DNA of 64,000 bases from Acanthopleura granulata (taxonomy: Eukaryota; Mollusca; Polyplacophora; Chitonida; Chitonidae): assembly GCA_016165875.1 (NCBI GenBank), contig JABBOT010000001.1, positions 43,576,847 through 43,640,846 of the forward strand. The letters are read 5' to 3'. A program made the position numbers and the translations under genes. The notes under the pieces were generated by a model. The model saw only the letters and a program-made list of their open reading frames with translations. It did not search any database and was not told the DNA's origin. This document shows positions 10,046 to 20,898 of the stretch, one piece after another (within the stretch, counting starts at the first letter, position 1; each line of letters begins with the position of its first letter).

Positions 10046-10506
10046 AGTAGTCATGTTATCAGTTGGATGGGTATATCACGTGTAGCAATGTCTTTAAATG
10101 GGAATTTCAATGGCAGGGAGACGTGCAAATTCTTTCTCCCATGCCCTCATATCACACCGTCACGCATTGCGACATCCGCACGGGAGACAGAGCATTTGTT
10201 GGTAACGTCGACCTCACAAATTCGGTAGGGCTCTGTGCATGAGCCCTTACGAAGCCTTGCCAGGTGAACCTAACAGAAATCCCAAAGGCAGCTTTTACCG
10301 CAGAGCTCTGCTGAGTTTCAGGTGAGCCACTTGCATATGCTGTGTCCCTTGGACATGTTGGATTGTACTGATATATCAGCAATAGCTTGGGTATCTCCAA
10401 AAAGGAAAAACCTGGCCGGCGAGGTTGGAGAGCCCTCCCTGAGATTTTCCTATGTGACTTGAGGACATAAATATTTACTATTATTTTATATCTGCGAACT
10501 CGTCCC
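10046..10506. other. Right subterminal region of Polinton copy 1
   Basis: No intact gene. On the plus strand, 10268-10305 reads LTEIPKAAFTAEL and aligns with PTEIAKAAFSALL in copy 2 at 27100-27140, so a small conserved open frame or a conserved DNA segment lies next to the right end in both copies. The longer minus-strand frame here has no recognisable features. Confidence 0.35.
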
Positions 10507-10639
10507 GGCCTACATTCACAATTGCTAATTTTTTATGTACATAGAATCCTCAGCTCTACTCTAGGCTGGAACATGGGCTCGTAGACTCCCTGGGGGTTGG
10601 GGAGGCTACCAATGAAAAGTCCAATCACCGCCCCCTACT
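10507..10639 (-). repeat. Right terminal inverted repeat of Polinton copy 1
   Basis: Inverted match to 1308-1440 (see the left repeat). The outer end is CCGCCCCCT or CCGCCCCCTACT. A SINE begins almost immediately outside it. Confidence 0.75.
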
Positions 10640-10643
10640 CTTA

Positions 10644-10790
10644 TTATTTATTTATTTGCTTGGTGGTTTACGCCGAACTCAACAATATTTCACTTTTACC
10701 ACAGCGGGCAACATTGTGGTGATAGTTAACCGGACAGAGCCCAGAGGACACCCACGATCTTCGGCAGGTTGCTTATGGACCTTCCTAGGT
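10644..10790 (-). mobile_element. SINE fragment (mollusc-type, minus orientation)
   Basis: Starts with repeated TTTA, then the SINE tail core GGTTTACGCCGAACTCAACA, ATATTTCACTT, and the CCGGACAGAGCCC and GGTTGCTTA segments found in the other copies listed. The tRNA-like head is missing. It abuts the right end of Polinton copy 1. Confidence 0.7.
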
Positions 10791-11428
10791 ATACGTTAAT
10801 GACTTATTAGGAATATCCCATAAAGTAAGACATCTCATGAAGATAACCTTGTGTTTTAGGTAGATATGAGCTTATGGCAGCCTCTATACAGAAAGTAGAA
10901 CATGTATGTTTTAAAAATCAAACCTTTTTTGGCAAGATAATCTTCTATTTAACTTATTTTGTTTTTTTGGTTTTTTATCGCAAGCGCAAAAATAATACGA
11001 GTTGGGGTGTATTATATTCCCTGATAACACTTGCATACTTGTGTCATCAACATGTGATAGGCGTCATTTGTTACTGATGTAACATTTTGCCCTGCACAAA
11101 TTTTTAGAGATTTAACCGGAGAGACCTGAAGGAAACTGGAACGTGACGTCAAAATGACCCAAAAAATAAATTACTTTAAAAATACATATTTGACTGCATT
11201 ATCTAAATGTGGAAACACCATATGTTGTCTCATACAAAGGTCACCGTAATAGGGAAAAATCCAAAAGTTCATGTCAGAAATTTCGGACAGCGCAAACAAG
11301 GTAAGTGGTTTCAAAATTTTCGTATAAACTGAGAGAGAAAAAATCCGTCAAAGATTTCGTTGATATCGGCATTCTTAAAATTGCAAATGACTCTAATGCT
11401 AATAGCAGGTGCAATGTACGTTGCAGGC
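10791..11428 (+). other. 5' flank and probable untranslated exon of lyase gene 1
   Basis: No separate gene is seen. A strong splice donor (AACAAG|gtaagtgg) at 11300/11301 and an acceptor (gttgcag|gc) at 11426/11427 would define a 126-base intron inside the 5' untranslated region, placing the Met at 11429 two bases into the next exon. In-frame ATGs at 11387, 11396 and 11414 would be removed by this splice. Promoter elements cannot be assigned with confidence. Confidence 0.4.
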
Positions 11429-14253
11429 ATGATGGCAAAGCACAATTTAACGGGATTACTGGTGTTCCTATTCACCGTGTACACTGCAGGTGAGCTTACA
11501 GTTATGCAATTCCAGCGCATTTATACTTTTTCGTAGCGGTTAACTCTAGCTGCTGAATTTCTGTCTACACTTTTGTTTTAATGTAATACTTCCTTATTTA
11601 GAAGAAATAGTCAGCGCTGCACATGATACAGTATTTCTTCTCTTCACCCCTCTTCTAAAGCTGTTCTTTGTTTTCAAAGAAACCAGTCATTTTAAGTCAT
11701 GGATGCCTGGGGTTGCTTTACTTTCATAACGAACAGTTTCGATTGAATAAAACTTAGGTCAGTATGTTTCGGAATGCATTATGGAAGCATAATTTAATCA
11801 GCATCAGTACCGTTTGAATAGAAGAGGGTCGTTTTACATATTAAAAATTTCATTATTTCAACAAATAAAGCTGAATAAAATCTCCTTACATCTGTCATCA
11901 CGTGATAGGAGTTACCATGAAGGAGTAGCTATACTTTGTGCCAAAATGGCTGCATCGAATTATTTTTGTCTGTCGGAATAGGATTAGGAGAAAGTACTTA
12001 AAATTATATATGTTTTAATTAATACGTCCTTCCTTCAAAGGTTTTCAAAGGCATCATATTTTCTAGTATGAGAGAGATAATAGTGTCGCATAGATCAGTT
12101 TGCTCATGGTGCTCCATGAAGCGTCTTCGTTCTCAGTTTTCAATTTTAAAGGGGGGTCCTCGGTGGCTCAGTTGGTTAGCGCGCTGGCGCAGCGTAATGA
12201 CCTAGAAGCCGCCCACCAATACTGTGAGTGTGAGTTCAAGTCCAGTTCATGCTAGCTTCCTCTCCCGCCGTACGTGGGAAGATCTGCCAGCAATCTGTGG
12301 ATGGTCGTTGGTTTCCACCGGGCTGTGTTCGGTTTCCTCCCACCATAATGCTGGCCGCTGTCGTGTAAGTGAGATACCCTTGAGTACAGCGTAAAACACC
12401 AATAAAATAAATAAATAAATCATTTTTAAAGACGAATATATATAAATTGTTGTGCATGCAATTCCACTCAATAATTCAGGCTTTAAGACGGTTGTAAAAG
12501 CATTTACACCATTGTCATGATTATTTATTTGATTTATTTATTTAATTCGTGTTTTAAGCCGTACTCAAGAATATCGTGATTGAAATCTGTTTTAGATTTT
12601 GTGCAGTGAATATTGAAGTGGTTTGTTTTCCAAAATGTAAAGAAAAAAAGCTGAAAACAAACCTTCTTTGCCCACGTGTGACATTATCAATACTCCGTAA
12701 TCCATAAAACCAGCCATAAAACTGAATTAGTTTTATTTACTGTTAGAGCAGTAGTGAAGCCACAGAATTTCTAAATGTCACATACCGTGGCCGAGTGGCT
12801 AAAAGTTAATGGAATATACAAGGTAGCCTTATCCGCTCATTGGCAACTCAGGTGTAAGCTGGCTTGACCACTGCCCTCTTATAGTGCAGGACTATATTGT
12901 ATCATCAGTTTGGCCATGGAACGCCATCGCAAAGTAAGAGCTGTACATGTACACAGGTAAGGCCAGAATTTGGCTTCGAAAGGCTTCCCATTTGGACAGA
13001 CAACAGTGTGAGAAATTTCGGAAAAGTAAGGAGATAAAACTATATAAAAGCTACACGTATACTGAAATGCGATCTGTTTTGCCATTCGCAAGAAAGCATA
13101 CGTGGGTAACAGCTTCAGGGGACCGTTTAACGAAGAGGATGTAAAACCTATAACTACCCTTGGGAACGTATCTACAGTATGTGTCATGCAAGAGTGGGAC
13201 CCAGAGCAGTAAAATGTCGGTCTTTCTCTTATTTCAGGCGACATTGTCCTTTGGTCAATGACCTTCTTCCCTTCTCACGATTTTATCGAGGATTTTAAAG
13301 CAATTCGTTCCTACGGAGAAGAAAACATGGCACTGGTAGACGATCCGGCTGGAGGTCCTCTCAAAGTCATGAGGGTGTTTTATGCTAATGGTACTTATAC
13401 ACCCCATCTCAATGGTAGATTCCTTGGTACACCTGTATACAGATACAAATATATATACGAATTATAAATGTCGGTTTAATTCGGATGCCACTCATGACAT
13501 TCTGGTTTAATCCTGTGTAAAAAGAATATCAATACCTTCTTTACTTGACAGAAAGCGCCATCCACTAGTCCAAGAAATTTATACCTTGTGTATTATTGTC
13601 TCTATAGAGAATTTTACCTGCCCTCCTTCACAGGAACGCGTAACCCGGGGCGTCACCCACGAGGTGGAGCTCAGTTCTACTCCTATCCGATTGCTCAAAG
13701 GACATCGGTAACTCTGACATACGACGTTTACTTCGCCAAGAACTTCGATTTCGTCAAAGGCGGGAAATTGCCTGGTTTGATGGGCGGAACGACGAGAACG
13801 TGTTCTGGTGGAAGGGATTCCGAGCATTGCTTCACCACTCGATTCATGTTCCGACGTGAGGGCGATGGGGAGGTCTACTTTTACGCCCCACAGGACCAAG
13901 AAGCCGACTTCTGCGAGCGAGAAAACGTCAAATGTAACTTCGAAAAGGGACACTCGATGGGCAGGGGAACCTGGCGGTTTAAGACGGGCGTGTGGCAAAC
14001 CGTCAGTCAGCACGTGCATTTAAACACCCTCGGCCAGAGGGACGGCTTCATGAAGGTCTGGGTAGACGGCCACGAGGTCTACGAATCCAGGCACCTGCTC
14101 TTCCGAAAGTACAGTGATGTGGAAATCACCGGCATGTTCTTCTCGACCTTTTTCGGCGGGTCGGATGACACTTGGGCGACACCCCACGACACATACACTT
14201 ATTACAAGAACTTTTTCTTTACGACTCAGCCGCACCCTCATTACCCGGAGTAA
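11429..14253 (+). CDS. Secreted PL14 alginate lyase, gene 1 (three coding exons, 285 aa)
   Basis: Exons 11429-11489, 13238-13414 and 13634-14253 join in frame (all introns phase 1, GT..AG) into 285 residues. Residues 1-21 form a signal peptide (MMAKHNLTGLLVFLFTVYTA). The mature enzyme matches polysaccharide-lyase family 14, known from gastropods and chlorella viruses, which cut alginate by beta-elimination. Visible family signatures: YDVYFAKNFDFVKGGKLPG, whose KGGK lysines (121 and 124) include the catalytic Lys of studied enzymes, and the tyrosine pair in EVYFYAPQ (161/163). Cysteines at 136 and 145 and in FCERENVKC can form disulfides. STFFGGSDDTWA is near the C-terminus. The length fits the family. 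The extra intron, absent from gene 2, falls next to a few extra residues (LNGTRNPGR). Expression in digestive tissue is expected but not shown by sequence. Confidence 0.88.
12153..12424 (+). mobile_element. Near full-length tRNA-derived SINE in lyase gene 1 intron 1
   Basis: The head has RNA polymerase III promoter boxes: A box TGGCTCAGTTGG at 12164 and B box GTTCAAGTCC at 12234. The body contains CTCCCGCCGTACGTGGGAAG and CCCACCATAATGCTGGCCGC, and it ends with repeated AAAT. Same orientation as the host gene. It is the clearest complete copy in the window and defines the family for the other entries. Confidence 0.85.
12520..12590 (-). mobile_element. SINE tail fragment
   Basis: TTTA repeats followed by GTTTTAAGCCGTACTCAAGA and ATATCGTGAT, matching the 3' end of the SINE family in reverse orientation. 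Confidence 0.6.
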
Positions 14254-14309
14254 ACACATGCGCATTAGACCTACTCGTGTGATTTACACGAGCATGATTT
14301 AAAGCAATA

Positions 14310-14500
14310 CAGCATTCCTTTTTGTCCAGTCTCAACGTGTATCAAAAATTGTTTTCATTTTTAGGACAGTTAACGAAAGGTGATCTAACTTTGGAATGAT
14401 TTATTAAAGCAAAAAGCAGTCCTTTTGTGTCTACTCTCAATGTGTATCAAAAGTTGTTGGCAGTTAAACAAAGGCCATCTAAGTTTCCAATCGAACATTT
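14310..14500. repeat. Two diverged tandem copies of a segment of about 104 bp
   Basis: CAGTCTCAACGTGTATCAAA, TTGTT, then ACAGTTAACGAAAGGTGATC at 14328-14384 recurs as CTACTCTCAATGTGTATCAA, then GCAGTTAAACAAAGGCCATC at 14431-14480. Confidence 0.6.
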
Positions 14501-16362
14501 CAATACCGAAGTATACACTTACCCACATAACGACAACAAAGGCGTTCACTCTCTGCTAGTGACAATTGTAGGGCTTTTAAAAATTTTGAACTTTTCCTTC
14601 TTTCTGTTTTTCTGTCACACAAATTTCATGTCTCACAAATGAACAATGGCTCTTGTTGGCTGACTCGGCTAAACATCAGTCATATAGCGTAACTGTCGAT
14701 CCGAGTCCAGCTCTGGCTAGTTCGACTTCAGCTTTAAGTCAGGGGGTTTGTAAGTTACTTGGCGAAGGGTGATGGCTTATTGTGGAAATATGACTCATTA
14801 ACCTGGCGCGGGAGTGGCATAAGTGGTAAATTCCTGAGCATGGCCTCGGGACTGAAGAGTTCTGAGGCAGCGATTGAAAAGTCAATTGAAAAGTTTTTGT
14901 CCAGAATCAGTATTTATTCATTTCTATGCTGCTGCAGCATCGAGATGTGACATAACAGCATTTTGTCGCCTTGGTAACTTCTTTCAAACCGTCTTCGTTA
15001 TGTTAGTGTCATCTTTGCTGCAGACAAAAAGTTCTTGGCCAATCAAGTCATGTGCTTTACTGAGTTCGCCCATGTTTATGTCAGGAGGTCAAAACAATAG
15101 GATGTCGCCGAGAACCACCACCTCTATTCGCCATTGTAAACTATATGCAAATAACCTGGATTGGAAATAACAAATCTAGTAGTGACAAAATCATTGGTAT
15201 CACCTGACAATCCCCCTTCCAACATCACAGTGGAATATATGAATGGAGTACATCAAAAGTCTCCATTTCTAAGAATTTGATGTTGAATAAAGCTATCCAA
15301 ATTAAACAACGGCAGGTTCAGCATCCAGTTTTTGCATATTGATTTTATTTACCTATTCCATCAATGTTCAAGCCCGTACGGCAGAGTGAAGCAAATCAAG
15401 AGGCCGAAGCAAAGTACATCCATTCAGCAGGTACTTGTTTTCTTACAACACTTTATTAGAATGACAGAAAGTAACCGTTCGTCTGTCACAGACAAGGGCA
15501 TAGTACCATATGGTAACGAACCAAGATTGGACCAGTGTTATCAGATATCAGACGGAAGATCACTGCTGACAGAATCATACTTTTGCTTATCTTACCTAGA
15601 CATCGGGTGACAACCTGGTATCTATATCGTAACTTCTGAATTCAGCGTGCCAGGTTTACGCCCTCTGCTGGAAGTGACCAGCATATATTTTTGTAAGCTT
15701 TGAATGACGGAAGTAAAACCGCAAAGGCCACTGTACAACGAGAGCGAAAGGATTCGAACACCTGTCGATTTCTAGTCCTTCAGACGTGCTTATGTCATGA
15801 AATACTTTTCCCGCTAACGTCGATAAGGCTCTGCATTCTTACGTTCATTATGATATAGATGGCGTACGGGGAACCCATTGCAGATCATAGGGTGTCTGTT
15901 GACTGAGAAATTCTAGAATGAATCAGAGTCTAAATTCGCTCAATCCTTCATTGTTCTTGTATGGTTTCACTTTTTATTTAGTGATCCTGCTGTTAGAAAT
16001 GTTTGTGGTAAAGATCCTAAAATTAACAAACAGCTGTTTTGTTCGGGTTCAGTTATAAGTAAAGCGCAGATCAAGCAGATGATTGGATGTCAACAAATTA
16101 TGATTTCAAGATATAAACATGCATGTGTTTTTATCGGTATGTAAGATCCGCATATAGACGGTCATGTTTTGGTGGGGGTGTTGTTTTGCTCAATCATGCC
16201 CTAATGTTCAACATTTCATCTCACATCTATATGTAGTGTGCTCTCTTCACTAGATGACTTTATCAAACCTATTCCACTGAATAACAGAGAGCATTTCTGG
16301 CTCATTAGCGATAACCAAATTGTACAATTGTTGGTCCCACATATTCTCAAGACTTCGGGACA

Positions 16363-16470
16363 GTACACGTGATCCTTTCTGTACATATCGTCCATACTGA
16401 ACACATGATCTTTACGGTACACAAGACCCTTACTGTAATCATGACCATTATTGTATGCATGCTCTCTCTG
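16363..16470. repeat. Minisatellite, six 18-bp units
   Basis: Six consecutive degenerate 18-base units starting at 16363, 16381, 16399, 16417, 16435 and 16453, typified by GTACACAAGACCCTTACT. The unit length is a multiple of three, so the minus strand reads as a hexapeptide repeat of the YRKDHV type; this is probably incidental. Confidence 0.75.
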
Positions 16471-17399
16471 CAATGCAACTCTAGCTGGAAATATATTCCT
16501 TTCTTCCTTGTTTTCATAAATATTATTATGTTCTCCAAATACTCAAGACCTGAATACATAGACTGCAGGCAGCGAGTTTTTTTCTGACACAGTTCTCTAC
16601 GATCACCCTTCCAGAGTGTGATCAGCGAATGTGCTTAGAAACTCTAGTGGCCGAGTAATCTAAAAATAATACGATAAAAATCAACTAGGTATGTGTTATC
16701 CACTTCTATATAAAAATACTTAGATGGTCAACTCCTTTTGGATAGGTTACTGTGCCCAAGTGTTGTGTTTGATAGCAAGATGGTATCTTTCAAATAACGC
16801 ATTAAGCTGTAGACTACTTATACCTTCATACCGATGGAATGAAAACAAGAACGGCCAAAGTCTTGAAGCTATTTACATAAAAAAAATAATCGATTTTTCA
16901 TTTTCAATATTACAATGCGTTAAACCTTCATGGACTAATCGCATTAAAAGTACTTTCTAAAACAGCATATCCGTTATCTTAACGAATCTTGTATGATTTC
17001 GAATAAAGTAATATAATAAAATGGCATCCAACAGAAATATCGAAACAAAGTTTCAATTTTTCGGAGAATGTGTGATAGTGTACATAGCTACTCTGTTTTA
17101 ATCATAAACATGCTTTTATTATATTCAAAAAATACGAGCGGCGGTGGTTGATAAAGGCGCTCATGGGGCTTTGGTAAAAAAAATGGACGTCGAGGCTTGT
17201 ATGGCCGTTTGTACAGTCTAAAGATCGTTTAAGATCACTTGTCTCTATAATCACCACTTATGTGATATTCAGTAATTTGCCAAAGGTCGGTGATTTATGA
17301 CCGGCACACTGGTTTAGTTCCGCAGTAGGTGTGTCCCGGCCTGCAGAAGATGGGTGACGTACTCCGAGGACTCTGTTCTCCTCCCGCCAAATGTACAAT

Positions 17400-17925
17400 A
17401 CACACAATGACCGGGACTGCCCTCAGAAGAGTAGAGCCACTTATATAACTGGTAGACGCTGCGGCGATCTTTTCGGGCGCGCTCATCTCGTCTAGGTGGA
17501 CAAATATTTCTTTGTGAGGCGTCACTTTGGGTAATCTGTCCCCTTAATTGATTCCAGTCATTGGTTCTTTTGCGTTGGAAAATCCCAGGATATCACCTAG
17601 ATCTCACAAACTAATAACATCATTCTTTTTGAGTTCCAGTCGCACACGAACAGTAGCTTCACTCAGATGCACTTTAGCACCCAAATGTCGGAACACTTCT
17701 TTGTTTAGAGCACAGACTGTGTAATAGGCGCGTGGTACCACAATCGACTTATTGTTCAACCTGAAACGTACGTTCGAGCCAATATTTGTCTATGGGTACA
17801 AGGTCATACCGAGCAGAGCGACCTCTTACTAACCTTTTTGATTGTCCAGACATGATGGGAGGAGGACACTACACCCCTGTTAAACATCGCTCAGTGTGAC
17901 AAACATATTCTTCTTTCGGAAGAGA
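17400..17925 (-). pseudogene. Polinton structural protein relic, counterpart of 3801-4382
   Basis: Minus-strand sequence aligns along its length with the copy 1 gene, including EIFVHLDEM and, at the DNA level, the segment from CATCGCTCAGTGTGACAAAC at its start. Several indels and stops leave only a 76-residue open stretch (17295-17525), whose last third lies outside the homology. It is divergent from the relic at 17925. Confidence 0.5.
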
Positions 17926-18179
17926 TGTTTGAAAAGGCGTTTTCGTGCAATAGTAAGCTAACCCATTACCATGTCGGCGGAGTATATTCTAGTAAAGGGA
18001 TTGAAGGGCCGAGTGAAATCGTGGTTATAGATCCTGGCATGAAAAACTTGCGGGTTGCTTTCGATGTGACTTTTCAAAAGGTACTTGAACGCTACACCGT
18101 ACGCTGCAGTACCCGTACCGAGACCAGTGCCGGCAGCGCCGACTACAGTTTCACCGAGGTCACCGAGAGAGCACGATGA
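17925..18179 (+). pseudogene. Relic repeated from copy 1 (counterpart of 4393-4641)
   Basis: Starts MFEKAFSCNSKLTHYHVGG and includes SEIVVIDPGMKNLRVAFDV, closely matching copy 1 for about 60 residues, then diverges at YTVRCSTRT. No domain is recognised. The homology break near 18105 is the point where copy 1 has lost the following minus-strand and capsid genes. Confidence 0.4.
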
Positions 18180-18234
18180 AGAGAAACTGGCGTTAGTAAT
18201 ACTTAGCTTCTCGGTCGGGTTTGCACTAATCTGG

Positions 18235-19490
18235 TCATACCCAAACGGCCGCGTAAATGATTCCACCTATAGCGAAAACCAGGGCCCCAGTATTCTCGGC
18301 AACCCAGTTCACGGCCTTGCCTAATGTGCTGAAGAGCCGAGAGACAATGCTCCGTATAATACTTTGGGCAGTCGCTACGGCTTTACAGGCGAGCTTAGCT
18401 AGAATCCTGCCCAGGGCCTGCAGGTGCAATTTTACCCACTCCTTCAGACCGCCCTTGTCGGTTGGCTCAGGAGGTGGTGTTGCAGGAGGCGCTGCAGAGC
18501 CCTTGCTGGGAGCAAACACCAATGCCGATACAGGCATTCCGATCGCAGTGCGGAACGAACGATTGTGATGCCTTGTTCGCGGAACAGGGTGTGTATGCCT
18601 TCGGCAAGAAGGATGCCGTTGATCTGAGAGCGGAGTTAATGTCTAGTGGCAGAAGCGGCCTCAAGGCGGGCCGACCGCTCGTCCTGTAGGCCACGTAGCC
18701 GTTCAGCAATACGGCGCCTAGTGAATTCATCAAGGCCTGCGGCTTCTGCCTCATCCAGTTTCCGCTTTTGCCGAGAGATCTCTTCATCGAGGGCTGAGAT
18801 CTTCGCGAGGTTGTTGATATGTTCGCCTGGGATAGTCTGCAATAATTTATCAAGACCCAGCAGCTCACGGATAGACAGCTTACGGGCAGACAGTGGGAGG
18901 GAGGGCATTGATCGTGGCAAGGATCTCATCGAGCGCGCTGTCTGTGAAACTTGTCTCCATAATCTGGACTGCATCTTCGGCCTTCTTCGTGATTGCGCAT
19001 AGGTCCTGAATCTCCACAGTATCAATGTCAGCAATTGCCGCGCCCAACATCCTATTGGCAGTCTGGATGGCTGCAACAGCGTGAGCCGGCAGTGTGTTCT
19101 TGGGATCCCCCCTGGTGCATTCGGTGAACCCCAGATCTCTGATGACAACCCCTCCCCCACTCCTCCCGGCCTGTAGTCCGTGGTTGAGAGTGCGAGTGGC
19201 TTTCCTCTCCCAGAGTTGATAATTGTGAGGTCGGGATGTGCTTTCAGCAGCAAACGACTGCCGAGGAGCTCAAGCTTCCTTGGGCCTCGACCAGTTGAGG
19301 GAGTGAGACCACTCTCCACCATGGCGTTGTAGTAGTCATCTACTGCTGACTGGAAGAGCGCCTGATGCAGCGATACATGAGCCCCAGTGGCCCCGATCTC
19401 AATGCCAGCGTCATCGATAGGAACGGTCTCATAATCATCTTCTACATGGTCACGGTCAAACGTTGGATTATCGAAATCAAAGTCTGCCAT
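18235..19490 (-). pseudogene. Polinton protein with coiled coil and C-terminal membrane segment
   Basis: Likely start at 19490 (MADFDFDNPTFDRDHVEDDY), an acidic N-terminus. A frameshifted middle (about 19130-18900) is followed by a charged coiled-coil region, ISALDEEISRQKRKLDEAEA and RRRIAERLRGLQDERSARLE (18650-18800). After another frame change the C-terminus reads KGGLKEWVKLHLQALGRILA and ends in a hydrophobic helix NTGALVFAIGGIIYAAVWV (18235-18470). Acidic start, coiled coil and terminal membrane helix resemble a family found beside Polinton polymerases in cnidarians and molluscs, function unknown. At least two frameshifts. Oriented opposite to the capsid gene, with starts about 80 bases apart. 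Confidence 0.5.
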
Positions 19491-19569
19491 GTTGGCTCTT
19501 GAACATTGCGGCCCAGTTATTGAATGTTGCGGCCCAACGTTCACTAACCAGGACTTCAAACGTACACGG

Positions 19570-20360
19570 ACGTAAGCTCAATCGTAACCGCCGCCTGAGA
19601 GCCTCCTTTGGGTTCAGTGGTGTGTACCCGTCGATGGTCATCACAAACAACCCGAGTGGGATTGACCAGAACCAACAGTTTCAGTTTCGGTTCTCAAACC
19701 TCGGTCCCATGACATCATTGTCAATGGGACCGCGAGACTGGCCTTCACCATCAAGCAAATCTCTACCGACGACGACCGAACAGTTGTCCATATCCTCGGC
19801 CGTGCTGTGGTAAAGAAAACCACGATCAAGATCAGCGGCATTGAGGTGGTGTCGATCGGTGACAGCGATAAGAAAAAGGAGAAAGATAAGGCCTAGTACC
19901 AGGGCATCGAAATTTCGGCCGGCCAAAGACTTACCAAAATCCGCCTTGGTGTAGTGGAAGGCGCACCCGATGCCGCTAACCCTGCTATCGTTGCCGCCTA
20001 TAGCAAACAATACTACGTCCTCCTCGACTTCGAGCTGCTGGAGAGCCATATGCCATTCTACCAGTCAGCCCTGGGAGAAAGGAAGTTCTTTGCAGCCGGC
20101 TGCAAGCGCCATTCCGAGGTGGCCATGGTCGCGCTGTCCCTGACTTGTTCCTTGGCGATTTCTTAACCACTACGTACACCCTGTGGCTTGACACAGTGGA
20201 CGACCAGCTACAGTGCGGCGCATCGAGAACGCAGTGAGGGAGTGGCCATTCAGATCACGAAAACAGCAGAGGCTGCGGGCCTTTTGAACATCTACCTTTA
20301 CGAGGTCAAGGACGCTCCGCTCAACATCGAGGATGGCCGATTCGTCTCTGCGCTAGTAAC
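19570..20360 (+). pseudogene. Polinton major capsid protein, internally deleted
   Basis: The double-jelly-roll major capsid protein forms the virion shell in adintoviruses. Here the N-terminal part reads NPSGIDQNQQFQFRFSNLGP, then in a second frame GTARLAFTIKQISTDD and VVKKTTIKISGIEVVSIGDS, then YYVLLDFELLESHMPFYQSA near 20013-20070. Directly after that it jumps to KFFAAGCKRHSEVAMVAL, which I expect only near the C-terminal third, so a central block (a few hundred residues) is deleted. The end reads GVAIQITKTAEAAGLLNIYL and NIEDGRFVSA. Three or more frame changes. The ATPase follows within about 30 bases, a typical neighbour. Confidence 0.6.
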
Positions 20361-20369
20361 CCCTGGCCC

Positions 20370-20898
20370 AAGGGCCCCCACTAGGCAACTATCTGCGGAA
20401 TGACAGGGTGTGGGAAAACCCTTTTCACTCAAAACCTCCTGAAGGGTCCCTATCGCGGCTTGTTTCAACACATTGTTGTCCTATGTCCCACTATACGGTA
20501 AAGTCTGGAGTATCAAGAGTGTCCCTTGGTGTGGAGCGACGCAAAGGTCTATGTTGTAGACCCAGGTGAAAGGTTCCATGACTACCTCCGTACCTTCTAT
20601 CACCTGTTCCAAGGCAAGCCAACCCTGTACATCATTGACGACTGTTCGGCCACAAAGGCGCTCTCTGACCTGGCCTTCTCGGGCCGGTATATAATTCGGC
20701 CCTGAAGGATCTACGCGAGAAGACGCTCTGGGTCGCCATCTTCCACTGAAAAGATAAGGACTCGTTTGAAGAATGCATGAGAGAAAATGATGTGATCCCT
20801 TCGGAAGAGCGGCCCGGAATGCGACATCAGCTGGCCCAAGCAAAGCATGCTCAGTTTCTGCTGAATACAGATCAGCCGGCTGCACAGCACGTGCTATA
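20370..20898 (+). pseudogene. FtsK/HerA-type genome-packaging ATPase
   Basis: Packages DNA into capsids in Polintons and related viruses. Walker A MTGCGKTLFTQNLLKG at 20400-20447; then IVVLCPTI; WSDAKVYVVDPGERFHDYLR at 20530-20590; Walker B TLYIIDDCSA at 20624-20655; then DLAFSGR, VLKDLREKTLWVAIFH, and a tail with SFEECMRENDVIPSEE. A short deletion follows CPTI, a frame change follows SGRY, and an in-frame TGA lies near 20748. It is about 170 residues, short for the family because of internal losses. The stop at about 20896 is followed directly by the duplicated 157-bp segment. Confidence 0.65.

Larger units (their letters stand above)
1308..10639. mobile_element. Decayed Polinton/Maverick-type element, copy 1, with terminal inverted repeats
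   Basis: About 9.3 kb bounded by an inverted repeat pair (1308-1440 and 10507-10639) that starts with AG and ends with CT, as Polinton termini usually do. Inside, in order: minus-strand structural-type relics (2.3-4.4 kb), plus-strand relics and small membrane-protein genes (4.4-6.7 kb), a plus-strand retroviral-type integrase (6.8-8.3 kb), and a convergent minus-strand SF1 helicase (8.3-10.05 kb). No polymerase B, major capsid or packaging ATPase is recognisable here. The same gene types in the same order appear in copy 2 at 17.4-27.45 kb. Every longer gene has stops or frameshifts, so the element is a fossil. No convincing 6-bp target duplication is visible. Confidence 0.8.
14254..17399. 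other. Intergenic between lyase gene 1 and Polinton copy 2
   Basis: About 3.1 kb of AT-rich DNA. No frame has recognisable domains. The first 250 bases are probably 3' untranslated region, with no canonical AATAAA close to the stop. It contains an approximate 104-bp tandem duplication and an 18-bp minisatellite, listed separately. Confidence 0.5.

Noticed and set aside
12783..12860. tRNA-like start GTGGCCGAGTGGCTAA
   Set aside because: It has an A-box-like start but no convincing B box, acceptor stem or anticodon arm; more likely a degraded SINE head.
13579..14019. 146-codon minus-strand frame
   Set aside because: Antisense shadow of PL14 gene 1 exon 3.
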